Assembly (NCBI GenBank): GCA_022562855.1
Contig: JADFON010000009.1
Span: 1-14,671 of the forward strand
Length of the DNA stretch: 14,671 bases
Direction: 5' to 3'
Source of the DNA: Candidatus Zhuqueibacterota bacterium
Lineage (GTDB): Bacteria; SM23-31
Both the position numbers and the translations under genes were made by a program. Below are positions 6,876 through 14,671 of this stretch, one piece after another. How positions within the stretch are numbered: position 1 is the stretch's first letter; each line of letters begins with the position of its first letter. Below the pieces are notes generated by a model that worked only from the letters and a program-made list of their open reading frames with translations, did not search any database and had not been told where the DNA came from.

Positions 6876-7718
6876 ATGCCGAGCAAAAAAGTAATTGACG
6901 CAGTGATACCCGCCGCAGGAAGAGGCACGAGGATGCAGTCTGTAACTCGGGGAAAACCAAAGGAACTGCTTCCCGTTAACGGTATCCCCATTATCGGACA
7001 TACAATACAGGAAGCTATCGACGCCGGTATAGAAAAGATTTATATAATTATAAGCCCTGATAAACAAGCCATTAGAGAATATTTGGAAAGCAAGGCTGAT
7101 TTTAGGATTGGTGAATCCCGCGTAAAGTTTAAAAATTTGGAAAAATCGGGTATTTATTGCACTTTTTTGAATCAGGCCGAGCCATTAGGACTTGCAAATG
7201 CACTTTCACTTGCCGAAAGTAATATATCCGGCAACGATTTTTTAGCCTTGATGCCGGATACTTTATTTCCTGAACATCCTTCTCCATCAGTCCAGTTGAT
7301 TAACAATTACAATTCAGGCAGATGCTGCATGGGTTTCATGAAGTTAAGCCGGCAAGATATTCTCTTCTACAACAACACATGCACAGTGAATTTTGAAACA
7401 TCTGAAAACAAAAAGGTTATAATCAGGTCATTGTCCGAAAAAAATTATTGCGATGAGACCGGGGATTCCAAAAAGTACTCCTATCGAACGGGCGGCGGAA
7501 TGATTTATTCAAAGGATTTTTTTCAAATATACCATGAGTTGAGACGCCCTGATATAAGTGATTTTGATGATGTCCCGATCTTAAGGGAATTGATTACAAG
7601 AGGTTTAATGGACGGTTGTCTTATTAAGGGTGTCGGTTTCGATTTGGGAAGTCCAACAGGATATAAAGCGGCATTGGAGTATGTTTCTAACAATGCACAA
7701 GAACTACTTTTCATATAA
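6876..7718 (+). CDS. GalU/RfbA-like sugar-1-phosphate nucleotidyltransferase
   Basis: This 280-residue cytoplasmic enzyme of the nucleotidyl-transferase family couples an NTP to a sugar 1-phosphate to form a nucleotide sugar. The NTP-binding loop PAAGRGTRM (residues 12-20) is followed by the catalytic PKELLPV (28-34). FLNQAEPLGLANAL (97-110) matches the GalU-type uridine/sugar region, D128 in LALMPDTLF is the likely metal ligand, and GFDLGSPTGYKAAL (254-267) is the C-terminal signature. PKELLP and the GLA-x-A segment favour UTP-glucose-1-phosphate uridylyltransferase (GalU) over thymidylyltransferases, but the exact sugar and nucleotide are uncertain, so I give no symbol. It lies first in a run of + strand genes, its stop nine bases before the next ATG, so those two are very likely cotranscribed. 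The product could feed cell-surface polysaccharide synthesis, though no glycosyltransferase is nearby. Confidence 0.85.
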   Translation: MPSKKVIDAVIPAAGRGTRMQSVTRGKPKELLPVNGIPIIGHTIQEAIDAGIEKIYIIISPDKQAIREYLESKADFRIGESRVKFKNLEKSGIYCTFLNQAEPLGLANALSLAESNISGNDFLALMPDTLFPEHPSPSVQLINNYNSGRCCMGFMKLSRQDILFYNNTCTVNFETSENKKVIIRSLSEKNYCDETGDSKKYSYRTGGGMIYSKDFFQIYHELRRPDISDFDDVPILRELITRGLMDGCLIKGVGFDLGSPTGYKAALEYVSNNAQELLFI

Positions 7719-7727
7719 AGGTTCATC

Positions 7728-9854
7728 ATGCCCATAAAGATAGATGCATCAAATTTAAGAAACAACCTGGATAAAGCTACAAGCGCTTATCTTTTGAGCG
7801 CTAAAGATCAACCGGTACACTGGCAGGAATGGGGTGATGATGCATTTCAGATTGCTGAGGAGAAGGATTTGCCCGTGCTGCTCGATATAGGCGCTGTCTG
7901 GTGCCACTGGTGTCATGTAATGGACAAGGAATCTTACGAAAGCGAGGATGTTGCTGAAATCATAAACGAACACTTCATTCCGGTAAAGGTCGACCGGGAC
8001 GAACGTCCGGACGTTGACAGAAGATACCAGATTTTCGTTCAAGCAACCGGAAGCGGGGGTGGCTGGCCTCTTACATGTTTTCTCACGTCCGAGGGAAAAT
8101 TGTTTTTTGGCGGCACATACTTCCCTCCTGAAGACAGAATGGGAAAACCAGGTTTCAAAAATTTACTGTTAAACATAATAAAAACATACCGTGAAAAAAG
8201 AAACGATGTTGAAGAAAGCTCTGACAAGTTGTTCAAGAAAATAGTTGATTTCGAATCTACTCGAGCAAAACCGGCAGAACTGCACGTTGATATTTTTACC
8301 AAAATTCTTAAGGACGTTGAAGATAATTTCGATCCTGTATATGGCGGGCTTGGTATTTCTCCAAAATTCCCGAATGGCAGCGCTCACGACCTTGCCTTGC
8401 TCTCTTACAACATTACCGGCAATGAAAAATATTTGGATATAGCAAGAATAGGATTGGATAATATTGCTGCCGGAGGAATACATGACCATGTGGGCGGAGG
8501 ATTTCACCGTTATTCCGTTGACCAGTTCTGGCACGTACCCCATTTTGAGAAAATGACTTCCGATAACGCAGAATTCTTAAAGAATTATCTCCATTTATAC
8601 CAGGTAACCGGAAACGAACACTACAAGAAAATCGCTGAAGGCATTATCGATTATTACCTGAGAGATATGACAGACGCGGAAATGGGAGGATTCTTCGCCT
8701 ACCAGGATGCAGATATTTCACTTGAAGACGACGGGGATTACTTCACATGGTCAAAAAAGGAGTTGCTGAAAACGTTAAACACCGAACAATTCGAGGTGTT
8801 TTCCATGTACTTTGGCATATCCGATAACCCTCAGGACCTTCACGGCGTACCCGACCGCAATGTTCTTTACAGGGTCAGAAAATTGGACGCTATAGCTGAA
8901 GAACTGAAAATTTCAATAAAAGACGCTGAAGAAAAATTGGAATCTTCTAAGGTAGTATTATTGAAAGCACGTTACACTCGTCAGGCTCCTTATATAGACA
9001 AAACGATATTTGCTGACATAAACGGTATGATGATTTCCTCATTCATAGCGGCGTATCATGTCCTTAAGCGTAACGAATTAAAACGATTTTCGTTAAAATC
9101 CATAGACTTTATATTGGACAACTTATACGATTCAGAAAAGGGATTCGCTCATTCTTATGTCAAAGGGAAAGCCAACATTTATGGGTTACTTCAAGATCAG
9201 GTTCGAATGGCTTTTGCCTTAATCGATGCCTTTGAATTATCAGGCTCTCTCAGATATCTGGAAATCGCGAAAGAGGTTATGGACCTTGTCATCTTAAACT
9301 GTTTTGACCATAATACAGGAGGGTTCTTTGACAGGTTTCAACTGAGCGAATCTACGGGAATCTTATCTATCGGTCACAAACCTTTTGAAGACGTACCCGT
9401 TGCTTCTGTGAATTCAGTCGCAATTCGTGTGCTGGACATATTATTTGCCTTGACGGATGACGATAAATACCGTACGACTGCAGAAAAAACATTGAAAGCC
9501 TACGCAGGCAATATGGAAACTAACGGCACCTATTTATCATCTTATGCTATATCCCTGTATTTTCATCTCAATCCCCCACCGCTTGTTATTATTATTGGCG
9601 ACCAGGATCACGACCAAACGAACGATCTTCAAATTTCAGCAAGAAATACGTACCGACCAGGGCTGCGGGTCATTACGTTCAATCCAAACAAATCCTCCAT
9701 GGAAAACCTCCCGATTGCAGTAAAATCAAAAATTTCTGGAACTAATGCCGGTCAAACTGCTGTTGCTTATGTATGTTCCGGCGCCAGTTGTGCTCCACCA
9801 ACCGGAAATCCGGCAACGCTCAAAGAGTTGGTGAGCACATATAACAAAAGTTAG
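7728..9854 (+). CDS. YyaL/SSP411-family protein (thioredoxin-fold domain plus alpha/alpha-barrel)
   Basis: This 708-residue protein is full length for the family known as YyaL in Bacillus and SPATA20/SSP411 in animals. Residues ~20-170 form the DUF255 thioredoxin-like domain, with the WCHWCHVM motif (C59/C62), KVDRDERPDVD and GGGWPLTCFLTSEGKLFFGG followed by TYFPP. The rest (~190-690) resembles an (alpha/alpha)6 glycosidase/epimerase-like barrel, including GGIHDHVGGGFHRYSVD and PHFEKM. The C-terminal CSGASCAPPTGNP segment is also typical of the family. No signal peptide is seen, so the cytoplasm is likely. The biochemical role is not settled for the family; the CxxC suggests redox or metal chemistry. 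An AAAGG site (7717-7721) overlaps the previous stop and lies six bases before the ATG, which supports this start and cotranscription with the nucleotidyltransferase. Confidence 0.92.
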   Translation: MPIKIDASNLRNNLDKATSAYLLSAKDQPVHWQEWGDDAFQIAEEKDLPVLLDIGAVWCHWCHVMDKESYESEDVAEIINEHFIPVKVDRDERPDVDRRYQIFVQATGSGGGWPLTCFLTSEGKLFFGGTYFPPEDRMGKPGFKNLLLNIIKTYREKRNDVEESSDKLFKKIVDFESTRAKPAELHVDIFTKILKDVEDNFDPVYGGLGISPKFPNGSAHDLALLSYNITGNEKYLDIARIGLDNIAAGGIHDHVGGGFHRYSVDQFWHVPHFEKMTSDNAEFLKNYLHLYQVTGNEHYKKIAEGIIDYYLRDMTDAEMGGFFAYQDADISLEDDGDYFTWSKKELLKTLNTEQFEVFSMYFGISDNPQDLHGVPDRNVLYRVRKLDAIAEELKISIKDAEEKLESSKVVLLKARYTRQAPYIDKTIFADINGMMISSFIAAYHVLKRNELKRFSLKSIDFILDNLYDSEKGFAHSYVKGKANIYGLLQDQVRMAFALIDAFELSGSLRYLEIAKEVMDLVILNCFDHNTGGFFDRFQLSESTGILSIGHKPFEDVPVASVNSVAIRVLDILFALTDDDKYRTTAEKTLKAYAGNMETNGTYLSSYAISLYFHLNPPPLVIIIGDQDHDQTNDLQISARNTYRPGLRVITFNPNKSSMENLPIAVKSKISGTNAGQTAVAYVCSGASCAPPTGNPATLKELVSTYNKS

Positions 9855-9913
9855 TTAACAGAAGCAAACAAACAATTAAAAATTCACAAAAAATAAAAAT
9901 CAAAGGTCTGATT

Positions 9914-10846
9914 ATGAGAAAAATTCTCTTCTTCAGTTGTTTTCTGGTTTTATTAGTTCCCGTGCACACGATTGCTCAGTCTTGTAGCTGCGGTGGCACT
10001 CCACTGCTTAATTCGCTCGAGCTTCCTGCTACTCAACCCGGTTATTGGCAGTTCGCATTGACATATGATTATAACAATATCAATGACACCTATGAGGGGA
10101 CAAAAAAAATCGAAACCACACGGGAAAGGATTACTCGTACGGGTTTGCTCGAGGTTAGTTACGGGTTGTCTAAAAGATTTTCTTTTTCAACGTTGATCAC
10201 TTTTGTTCAACAGGACCGTACCGCCGCAGATGAATTTATCAGGACAAGGGGAATAGGCGACGTTGTAGCTCTTATAAAATACAATTTAATTCCGATGAAT
10301 GCGATAAACCAGAGAACTTTGTCTATTGGTATCGGACCTAAAATCCCCGTCGGAGATGTAAAGTTAAGAAACAGTGGTATTCTTCTGCCTGAGGATTTGC
10401 AGCCGGGCACCGGCGCATGGGACTTGATTTTCTGGGGTTATCTTTTTCAAGGTTTTCAACCTAAGACAAATGCCAATTTGTTTTCGACCTTTTCATACCG
10501 GATAAGCGATGATAATTACCGGGGATTTCGATATGGTAGTGAATTCAGCCTCACGGTAGGCTCAAGTTACGTAACAACGACACCTTTCGATATTTCACTG
10601 CTGCTCCGTTACAGGAATATTGGATCCTATGAGATAAATGGAAATTCCGAAAGCAATACCGGTGGACAATGGCTTTACCTGCTTCCCGGGCTCAATGTCA
10701 AAGTTTCAAACGCGCTTTCTTTTCGTGTCTCAGGTCAAATACCGATTTACCGGGATTTGAACGGGCTTCAGTTGACGACGACGTATACGTCTTCGATATC
10801 TCTATTCTATACTATTATGAAGAAGCCAAAACTTCAAATATTTTAA
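9914..10846 (+). CDS. Exported outer-membrane beta-barrel-like protein
   Basis: This 310-residue protein has a clear Sec signal peptide: MRK, a hydrophobic stretch to about residue 19, and a cleavage region near IAQS. The mature start has SCSCGG. The body alternates aromatic-rich amphipathic strands (YWQFALTYDYN, GLLEVSYGLS, FSFSTLITF, TLSIGIGPKIP, NLFSTFSYRI, FDISLLLRYRN, LSFRVSGQIPIY) with polar turns, as expected of an outer-membrane barrel. The arrangement resembles the transporter-like family annotated as 'MetA-pathway of phenol degradation', but I would not infer phenol metabolism. An AAAGG site (9902-9906) sits seven bases before the ATG. It lies 59 bases after the YyaL-like gene and 50 before the first DUF3179 gene. 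The barrel prediction is fairly confident; the cargo or role is unknown. Confidence 0.75.
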   Translation: MRKILFFSCFLVLLVPVHTIAQSCSCGGTPLLNSLELPATQPGYWQFALTYDYNNINDTYEGTKKIETTRERITRTGLLEVSYGLSKRFSFSTLITFVQQDRTAADEFIRTRGIGDVVALIKYNLIPMNAINQRTLSIGIGPKIPVGDVKLRNSGILLPEDLQPGTGAWDLIFWGYLFQGFQPKTNANLFSTFSYRISDDNYRGFRYGSEFSLTVGSSYVTTTPFDISLLLRYRNIGSYEINGNSESNTGGQWLYLLPGLNVKVSNALSFRVSGQIPIYRDLNGLQLTTTYTSSISLFYTIMKKPKLQIF

Positions 10847-10896
10847 TTGTCCAAATGAATCAAATCAATATTTTTCAAAAAAAAAGGTTAAAGATC

Positions 10897-11970
10897 ATGA
10901 AGGGTAAGTTTGTTACTTGTTTGATTATTACAATTTCACTTTTCTCCGTATCATGTAGTGATATTCTGAATAGCGGATCCGCAGATTTAAGTGGGGACTG
11001 GTTGATACCGACAAACCAGATCCGTGATGGAGGTCCAGGCAAAGACGGTATTCCCTCCCTGGACAGTCCACAATTCATTACTGCGTCCGCAGCAACCTAT
11101 ATGTCAGTTGGCGACCTCGTTATAGGTGTAATAATTGATGGCGAGACACGTGCATATCCGAATTTTATTATGGAGCACCATGAAATTGCAAATGACATTA
11201 TGAACGGTTTTTCATTTAGTCTGACCTTTTGTCCGCTTACAGGTTCTGCAATCGGATGGAATCGGACCATCGAAGGTGTGGTAACGGAATTTGGCGTTTC
11301 AGGATTATTATTCAAAAACAATCTTATCCCATATGACCGACGGACTAACAGCAATTGGTCTCAAATGAGAAATCAAAGTGTTAACGGAGTATTAATTGGA
11401 TTTGATGTTGAGACTTTCCAGGTAGTTGAAACATCGTGGGCAACATGGTTGTCGATGTACCCTGAGACAAGCGTATTGTCTATAAATACAGGATTTAGCC
11501 GCAGTTACGGTACGCCGCTTTACGGCGATTATAATTTTAACCATAATAATATTATTTTCCCTATTACGAATGACGACCCTCGTCTACCAAGGAAAGAGCG
11601 CGTTCACGGTGTAATAATCGATGGACAAGTAGAAGCCTATCAGTTTGAACTTTTTCCGGAAGGAATCGGCGTCTTTAACGACACCAAAGTTGGTGAAGAA
11701 ATCGTCGTTGTTGGAAGTAATGGATTGGGATTCATTGCCTCTTTTAAGAGACTTACCGAAGAAGGCGGCATGCTAATGTTCGAACCTGTACAAGGCGAAT
11801 TACCCGCAGTCATGAGGAGCGAAGACGGAACAACCTGGGATGTTTTTGGAAACGGAATAGACGGACCCAGATCGGGTGAAAGACTCCGGAAACTTGAATC
11901 ATTTATTGCTTTCTGGTTTGCCTGGGGGGATTTTTACCCCGGGCTTACAATACGTTCTAACAATCCGTAA
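10897..11970 (+). CDS. DUF3179 domain protein, probable lipoprotein (copy 1)
   Basis: This 357-residue exported protein carries a DUF3179 domain. The start is the ATG at 10897, with AAAGG nine bases upstream; the frame runs open further upstream only by overlapping the barrel gene. The N-terminus MKGKFVTCLIITISLFSVSC is a signal peptide ending in a possible lipobox with C20 (the -3 position is Ser, so not ideal). Family landmarks are in order: DGIPSL, RAYP, H95-EIAND, FC112PLTGSAIGW, EFGVSGLLF, SWATWLSMYPET, ERVHGVIIDG, GTTWDVFGNGIDGPR and FAWGDFYPG. The function of DUF3179 is unknown; the conserved Cys and His could be a metal or redox site (inference). A paralogue follows after 96 bases. 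Confidence 0.88.
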   Translation: MKGKFVTCLIITISLFSVSCSDILNSGSADLSGDWLIPTNQIRDGGPGKDGIPSLDSPQFITASAATYMSVGDLVIGVIIDGETRAYPNFIMEHHEIANDIMNGFSFSLTFCPLTGSAIGWNRTIEGVVTEFGVSGLLFKNNLIPYDRRTNSNWSQMRNQSVNGVLIGFDVETFQVVETSWATWLSMYPETSVLSINTGFSRSYGTPLYGDYNFNHNNIIFPITNDDPRLPRKERVHGVIIDGQVEAYQFELFPEGIGVFNDTKVGEEIVVVGSNGLGFIASFKRLTEEGGMLMFEPVQGELPAVMRSEDGTTWDVFGNGIDGPRSGERLRKLESFIAFWFAWGDFYPGLTIRSNNP

Positions 11971-12066
11971 TGTTCGTGCAGTGCAGTATTTCCAGAAATA
12001 ATTCCATATAACCGGATTGTGACAAGTTTCTCATCGAAAATTAAGCCAAACTGAGAGAGATTAAAT

Positions 12067-13146
12067 ATGCTGCAAAAACTGTTTGTTTTTTTGATCGTAT
12101 TTCCAATGCTCTTTTCAAATTGCCAGTCGCAAAAAATTAGCAGCGATAAACAGAACTCGTCCGATTGGTTGATCCCGGAAAATCTTGTAATGTATGGCGG
12201 AGTGCCAAAAGACGGTATTCCCGCTTTGACAAACCCAGTATTTGTCCCGGCATCATCGCTGTATGCAGGCTATGTTGAAGACAATGATTTAGTAATCGGG
12301 ATAATGGTGAATAATGAAGCCCGGGCGTATCCTCATAAAATACTTGACCGGCATGAAATCGTCAACGACACTATTCAGAATACACCGGTTGGTATTGTGT
12401 ATTGTCCGCTTACCGGTTCAGGCATAGGCTGGGACAGGAAAATCAACGGAGAAATAACTGAATTTGGTGTTTCGGGTCTGTTGTACAATTCAAATGTTAT
12501 TCCCTATGACAAAAATACAGACAGTTACTGGACACAAATGGGTTTAATTTGTATCCGGGGAGATTTAAAGGGGCAGAAGGTAACTACGGTACCTGTAATC
12601 GAAACAACATGGGCAACATGGAAGGAAATGTTTCCTGAAACAAAAGTAATATCATCCCAAACAGGATATTATTCTAATTACAGTAATTATCCCTATAAAA
12701 GAAACGGTGAGGACTACCGGGAAAGCGATTTCTTGATATTTCCCATTACAAATTATGACGATAGGATGAGAAGAAAAGAAAAAGTGCATGGAATAATTAT
12801 AGATGAAAGTGCAAAAGCTTACCCTATAAGTTCTTTCAATAAAGAGATAGAGACAATTAACGATGTTTTAAATTTAACTCCTGTTGTCGTTGCCGGCAGC
12901 AGTCAAAGGCATTTTGCGGTGTCATTCATAAGAACGGTTGAAGATGGAACAGTGCTTGAATTCTCCCCCGTTCAGGGTAAGTTACCTATAGTCATGCAAG
13001 ATAATGAAGGTACAACGTGGGATGTGTTTGGAAATGCCGTTGAAGGACCGCGTAAGGGTTCTCGCTTACGTCAGGTTGAATCATTTGATGCGTATTGGTT
13101 TGCCTGGGGAACTTTTTATCCTGACATCGATATTTATAAAAAATAG
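12067..13146 (+). CDS. DUF3179 domain protein, probable exported or lipoprotein (copy 2)
   Basis: This 359-residue paralogue of the preceding gene shares the same order of motifs: DGIPALTNPVF, RAYPHKILDRH96EIVND, YC113PLTGSGIGWDR, EFGVSGLLYNSNVIPYD, TTWATWKEMFPETKV, EKVHGIIID, GTTWDVFGNAVEGPR and WFAWGTFYPD. The N-terminus MLQKLFVFLIVFPMLFSNC is a signal peptide with C19 as possible lipid anchor, though the lipobox is poor (F-S-N-C). A purine-rich GAGAGA stretch sits about six bases before the ATG. Compared with copy 1 it differs mainly between residues 158 and 220 and is closer to what I remember as the usual DUF3179 consensus. The two look like an old tandem duplication with divergence. It is the last gene of the + strand run and converges on the helical membrane protein. 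Confidence 0.88.
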   Translation: MLQKLFVFLIVFPMLFSNCQSQKISSDKQNSSDWLIPENLVMYGGVPKDGIPALTNPVFVPASSLYAGYVEDNDLVIGIMVNNEARAYPHKILDRHEIVNDTIQNTPVGIVYCPLTGSGIGWDRKINGEITEFGVSGLLYNSNVIPYDKNTDSYWTQMGLICIRGDLKGQKVTTVPVIETTWATWKEMFPETKVISSQTGYYSNYSNYPYKRNGEDYRESDFLIFPITNYDDRMRRKEKVHGIIIDESAKAYPISSFNKEIETINDVLNLTPVVVAGSSQRHFAVSFIRTVEDGTVLEFSPVQGKLPIVMQDNEGTTWDVFGNAVEGPRKGSRLRQVESFDAYWFAWGTFYPDIDIYKK

Positions 13147-13191
13147 AAATTCTTGCGTTTCTTAAAGCTACCTAAGCGAAATTAAACAATC

Positions 13192-13719
13192 TCATATTTC
13201 CCCGATTTTTTCCTCCAAAACATGCACTAATAATGGGCCGGTGTCAACAATCTTTTCTATTTTTTGAATAACGTTAGAGGCTGAAGAATTATAAAATAAA
13301 GCGGCTGATTCATCATTAATATCCTCACTTGGTACAATATTCTTTTCAATAAAAGATAAGAGTGTGTCATTTGCAGAAACAAGAATGGTCAGATTGTTAT
13401 AAAAATCTTTTAATGCTTGCAAAACCTCCTTGTCGCTTATTTTGTAAAGCCGTTTATTGAAATTCTTGAAATGTAATTCAATATTTCCCAGTTTTTTGGA
13501 CAAAGCAAGTCTTTTCATCTCCTTTTTCAGGCGAATGGTATTATTCTTTACTTCAACTCGAAAATGATTAAGAATTTTCTTTTGACGTTCCTTTTTTTTC
13601 TGAATTCGAACTGCCTTATGCGCAGCAAATCGCCTCTTACGAAGAAATGAGCTTATACTCCAGCCTGCAATAATCCCTACAAAAACGCCAAAAATGATAT
13701 ATGTTAAACTTGGCATCAT
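13192..13719 (-). CDS. Membrane-anchored alpha-helical protein of unknown function
   Basis: This 175-residue protein has one N-terminal membrane segment (about residues 7-26, YIIFGVFVGIIAGWSISSFL). A strongly basic stretch follows (RKRRFAAHKAVRIQKKKERQKK), which by the positive-inside rule puts the remainder in the cytoplasm. Residues ~50-175 are rich in Lys, Leu and Glu and predicted helical, possibly coiled coil in part, with no cysteine or recognisable motif. I do not recognise a family. Two adjacent ATG codons (13719 and 13716) are possible starts. It lies 89 bases downstream of the AlkA-like gene on the same strand, in an AT-rich gap that could hold its own promoter, so cotranscription is uncertain. 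Its end converges with the second DUF3179 gene. Confidence 0.65.
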   Translation of the reverse strand: MMPSLTYIIFGVFVGIIAGWSISSFLRKRRFAAHKAVRIQKKKERQKKILNHFRVEVKNNTIRLKKEMKRLALSKKLGNIELHFKNFNKRLYKISDKEVLQALKDFYNNLTILVSANDTLLSFIEKNIVPSEDINDESAALFYNSSASNVIQKIEKIVDTGPLLVHVLEEKIGEI

Positions 13720-13808
13720 AAATGCAAAAGACCAATTAGTTTTTGATTTTTAAGATAACAATTATTTTTTTATAATACATATATATTTTTGTTATTTTCG
13801 GACCAATT

Positions 13809-14474
13809 TCACTGCAGTTTCCTATTAATTTTCTCTAAGTAAAAGTGCCATAAGATCCGTGCTGCAACCGCCCTCCACGGTCTCCAAGCATTGCTTATTT
13901 TCTGTAATTCATCACCGGTTGGCCGGGACTTTAGACCTTTGACGTGTTGCAATGCTACCTCCAGGGCAAGGTCGCCAGCAGGCATAACGTCAGGTCTGCC
14001 AAGAGCCATCAACAGGTAAATATCGGCTGTCCACCTCCCTATTCCCTTTAATTTCATCAACTCTGATCTTGCGTCGCTGTCATTCATCTTCTCAATTTTG
14101 TTCAGATCAATACTTCCGTCAAGAATTGAACCTGCAAGAATCCGGCTGTAAAGCGTCTTTTGTCTACTGTAACCGATCACAAGTAATTCCGAATCGTTCA
14201 GTTTAAGAAAGTTCTCAGGGTTAAGCGGCTTAACCGAACTCAATAGACGGTTGTATGCAGCGCGCGCCGATGCAAGTGACACTTGTTGTTCAAGTATTAT
14301 ATGCAATAGGGTGGGGAATCCCGGTTTGCGGTTCCACATCGGGGGGATTCCCAAATCTTTTACAATTTCTTCAAGGTCTTCATCCTTCTCCGACAAATAT
14401 TTAATTGCCCTGGCAAAATTTCCATCATTTAAAACCGAATGATTCTCCGTTTCAATTGTTGTAAATTGTTTCAT
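13809..14474 (-). CDS. DNA-3-methyladenine glycosylase II family (AlkA-like, HhH-GPD)
   Basis: This 221-residue base-excision repair enzyme removes alkylated purines such as 3-methyladenine from DNA. It shows the HhH-GPD core: LEQQVSLASA (residues 61-70), the helix-hairpin-helix LMKLKGIGRWTA (139-150) and, 18 residues further, PAGDLAL with catalytic D168. The length suits the compact AlkA/Mag1-like branch, lacking the N-terminal beta domain of E. coli AlkA. It has no iron-sulfur cysteine cluster, unlike MutY/Nth relatives. The ATG at 14474-14472 gives a full-length protein. It appears to be the first gene of a minus-strand unit. A broader substrate range is possible and cannot be read from sequence. 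Confidence 0.9.
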   Translation of the reverse strand: MKQFTTIETENHSVLNDGNFARAIKYLSEKDEDLEEIVKDLGIPPMWNRKPGFPTLLHIILEQQVSLASARAAYNRLLSSVKPLNPENFLKLNDSELLVIGYSRQKTLYSRILAGSILDGSIDLNKIEKMNDSDARSELMKLKGIGRWTADIYLLMALGRPDVMPAGDLALEVALQHVKGLKSRPTGDELQKISNAWRPWRAVAARILWHFYLEKINRKLQ

Positions 14475-14548
14475 TCAAACAATATGAATATTGCTATTTA
14501 CAAATTCAAGAAATTTGTATCAAATGTCTGATTTTGGGAACATATTAC

Positions 14549-14576
14549 TTGAAAAACTATATAATACTATTATATT
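14549..14576 (+). promoter_or_regulatory. Possible promoter at the right edge
   Basis: TTGAAA (14549-14554) followed after 16 bases by TATATT (14571-14576) lies about 30 bases before an ATG whose frame stays open to the window end. The AT-rich context makes this weak. Confidence 0.22.
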
Positions 14577-14607
14577 AGATAAGAAATCCTTTATTTTAAC
14601 TGACGTC

Positions 14608-14671
14608 ATGAAAATCAAAAGAATTTGTAGAACAAATCAAACTCTTTCCTCTTTTCCATTTGCACTGCTAT
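14608..14671 (+). CDS. Possible start of a further gene (3' partial)
   Basis: An ATG at 14608 opens a frame of 21 codons to the window end, beginning MKIKRICRTNQTL and continuing into SSFPFALL. The basic N-terminus followed by a turn to hydrophobic residues could begin a signal peptide. No clear Shine-Dalgarno site is present. The frame is too short to be sure that it is coding. Confidence 0.3.
   Translation, partial: MKIKRICRTNQTLSSFPFALL

Noticed and set aside
6841-6894. Short leader peptide starting at the ATG at 6841
   Set aside because: 17 codons overlapping the nucleotidyltransferase start, with no ribosome site or regulatory residue pattern.
10669-10896. Upstream extension of the first DUF3179 frame
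   Set aside because: It overlaps the end of the barrel gene in another frame, has unnatural composition, and the ATG at 10897 gives a proper signal peptide and ribosome site.
11960-12020. Inverted repeat ACAATCCG / CGGATTGT around the stop of DUF3179 copy 1
   Set aside because: Perfect over eight bases but with a 45-base loop and no T tract; likely chance.
13158-13181. Bidirectional terminator between the convergent genes at 13146 and 13192
   Set aside because: TTTCTTA against TAAGCGAAA needs a bulge and gives only about seven weak pairs.
13730-13808. Direct repeat GACCAATT flanking the gap between the two right-hand minus genes
   Set aside because: Eight bases only, AT-rich surroundings, no mobile-element sequence between the copies.

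Overview
The window is a moderately AT-rich stretch of bacterial chromosome with short intergenic gaps. Weak or absent Shine-Dalgarno sites, Sec signal peptides, lipoproteins and a likely outer-membrane beta-barrel point to a diderm bacterium. The gene set would fit the wider Fibrobacteres-Chlorobi-Bacteroidetes neighbourhood, including Marinimicrobia- or Calditrichota-like lineages. That placement is an inference; there is no rRNA or other marker to fix it. I see no IS element, integrase, tRNA, rRNA or CRISPR array.

Layout. (1) Bases 2-2422 (+): the 3' part of a large secreted or surface protein, with a fibronectin-like segment, four ~95-residue Ig/cadherin-like repeats, a PKD-like module and a C-terminal formylglycine-generating-enzyme (FGE/SUMF1) fold that has no cysteines. 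(2) 2553-2996 (+): a small orphan iron-sulfur protein. (3) 5959-3033 (-): a tight three-gene operon, rimK followed by two tandem AstE/aspartoacylase-like zinc hydrolases. The second hydrolase has lost residues predicted to be catalytic. (4) 6131-6397 (+): a small unrecognised protein, then a ~270-base region with several hairpins that ends in a strong intrinsic terminator, a candidate structured RNA. (5) 6876-13146 (+): a sugar-phosphate nucleotidyltransferase, a YyaL/SSP411-type thioredoxin-fold protein, an exported beta-barrel-like protein and two tandem DUF3179 exported proteins. (6) 14474-13192 (-): an AlkA-type DNA glycosylase, then a membrane-anchored helical protein. (7) The last 64 bases may hold the start of another + strand gene.

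How the genes may work together. RimK adds glutamate to the C-terminus of ribosomal protein S6. Its translational coupling to an AstE-like zinc amidohydrolase suggests a ligase/hydrolase pair acting on an amide-linked amino-acid modification, with the degenerate second paralogue as a partner or regulator. The barrel-like protein and the two DUF3179 proteins look like an envelope group of unknown function. The YyaL-like protein and the nucleotidyltransferase sit directly upstream and may share a transcript. The items most worth a second look are the structured RNA, the degenerate AstE paralogue, the cysteine-free FGE domain and the iron-sulfur protein that keeps only one of the two ferredoxin cluster sites.
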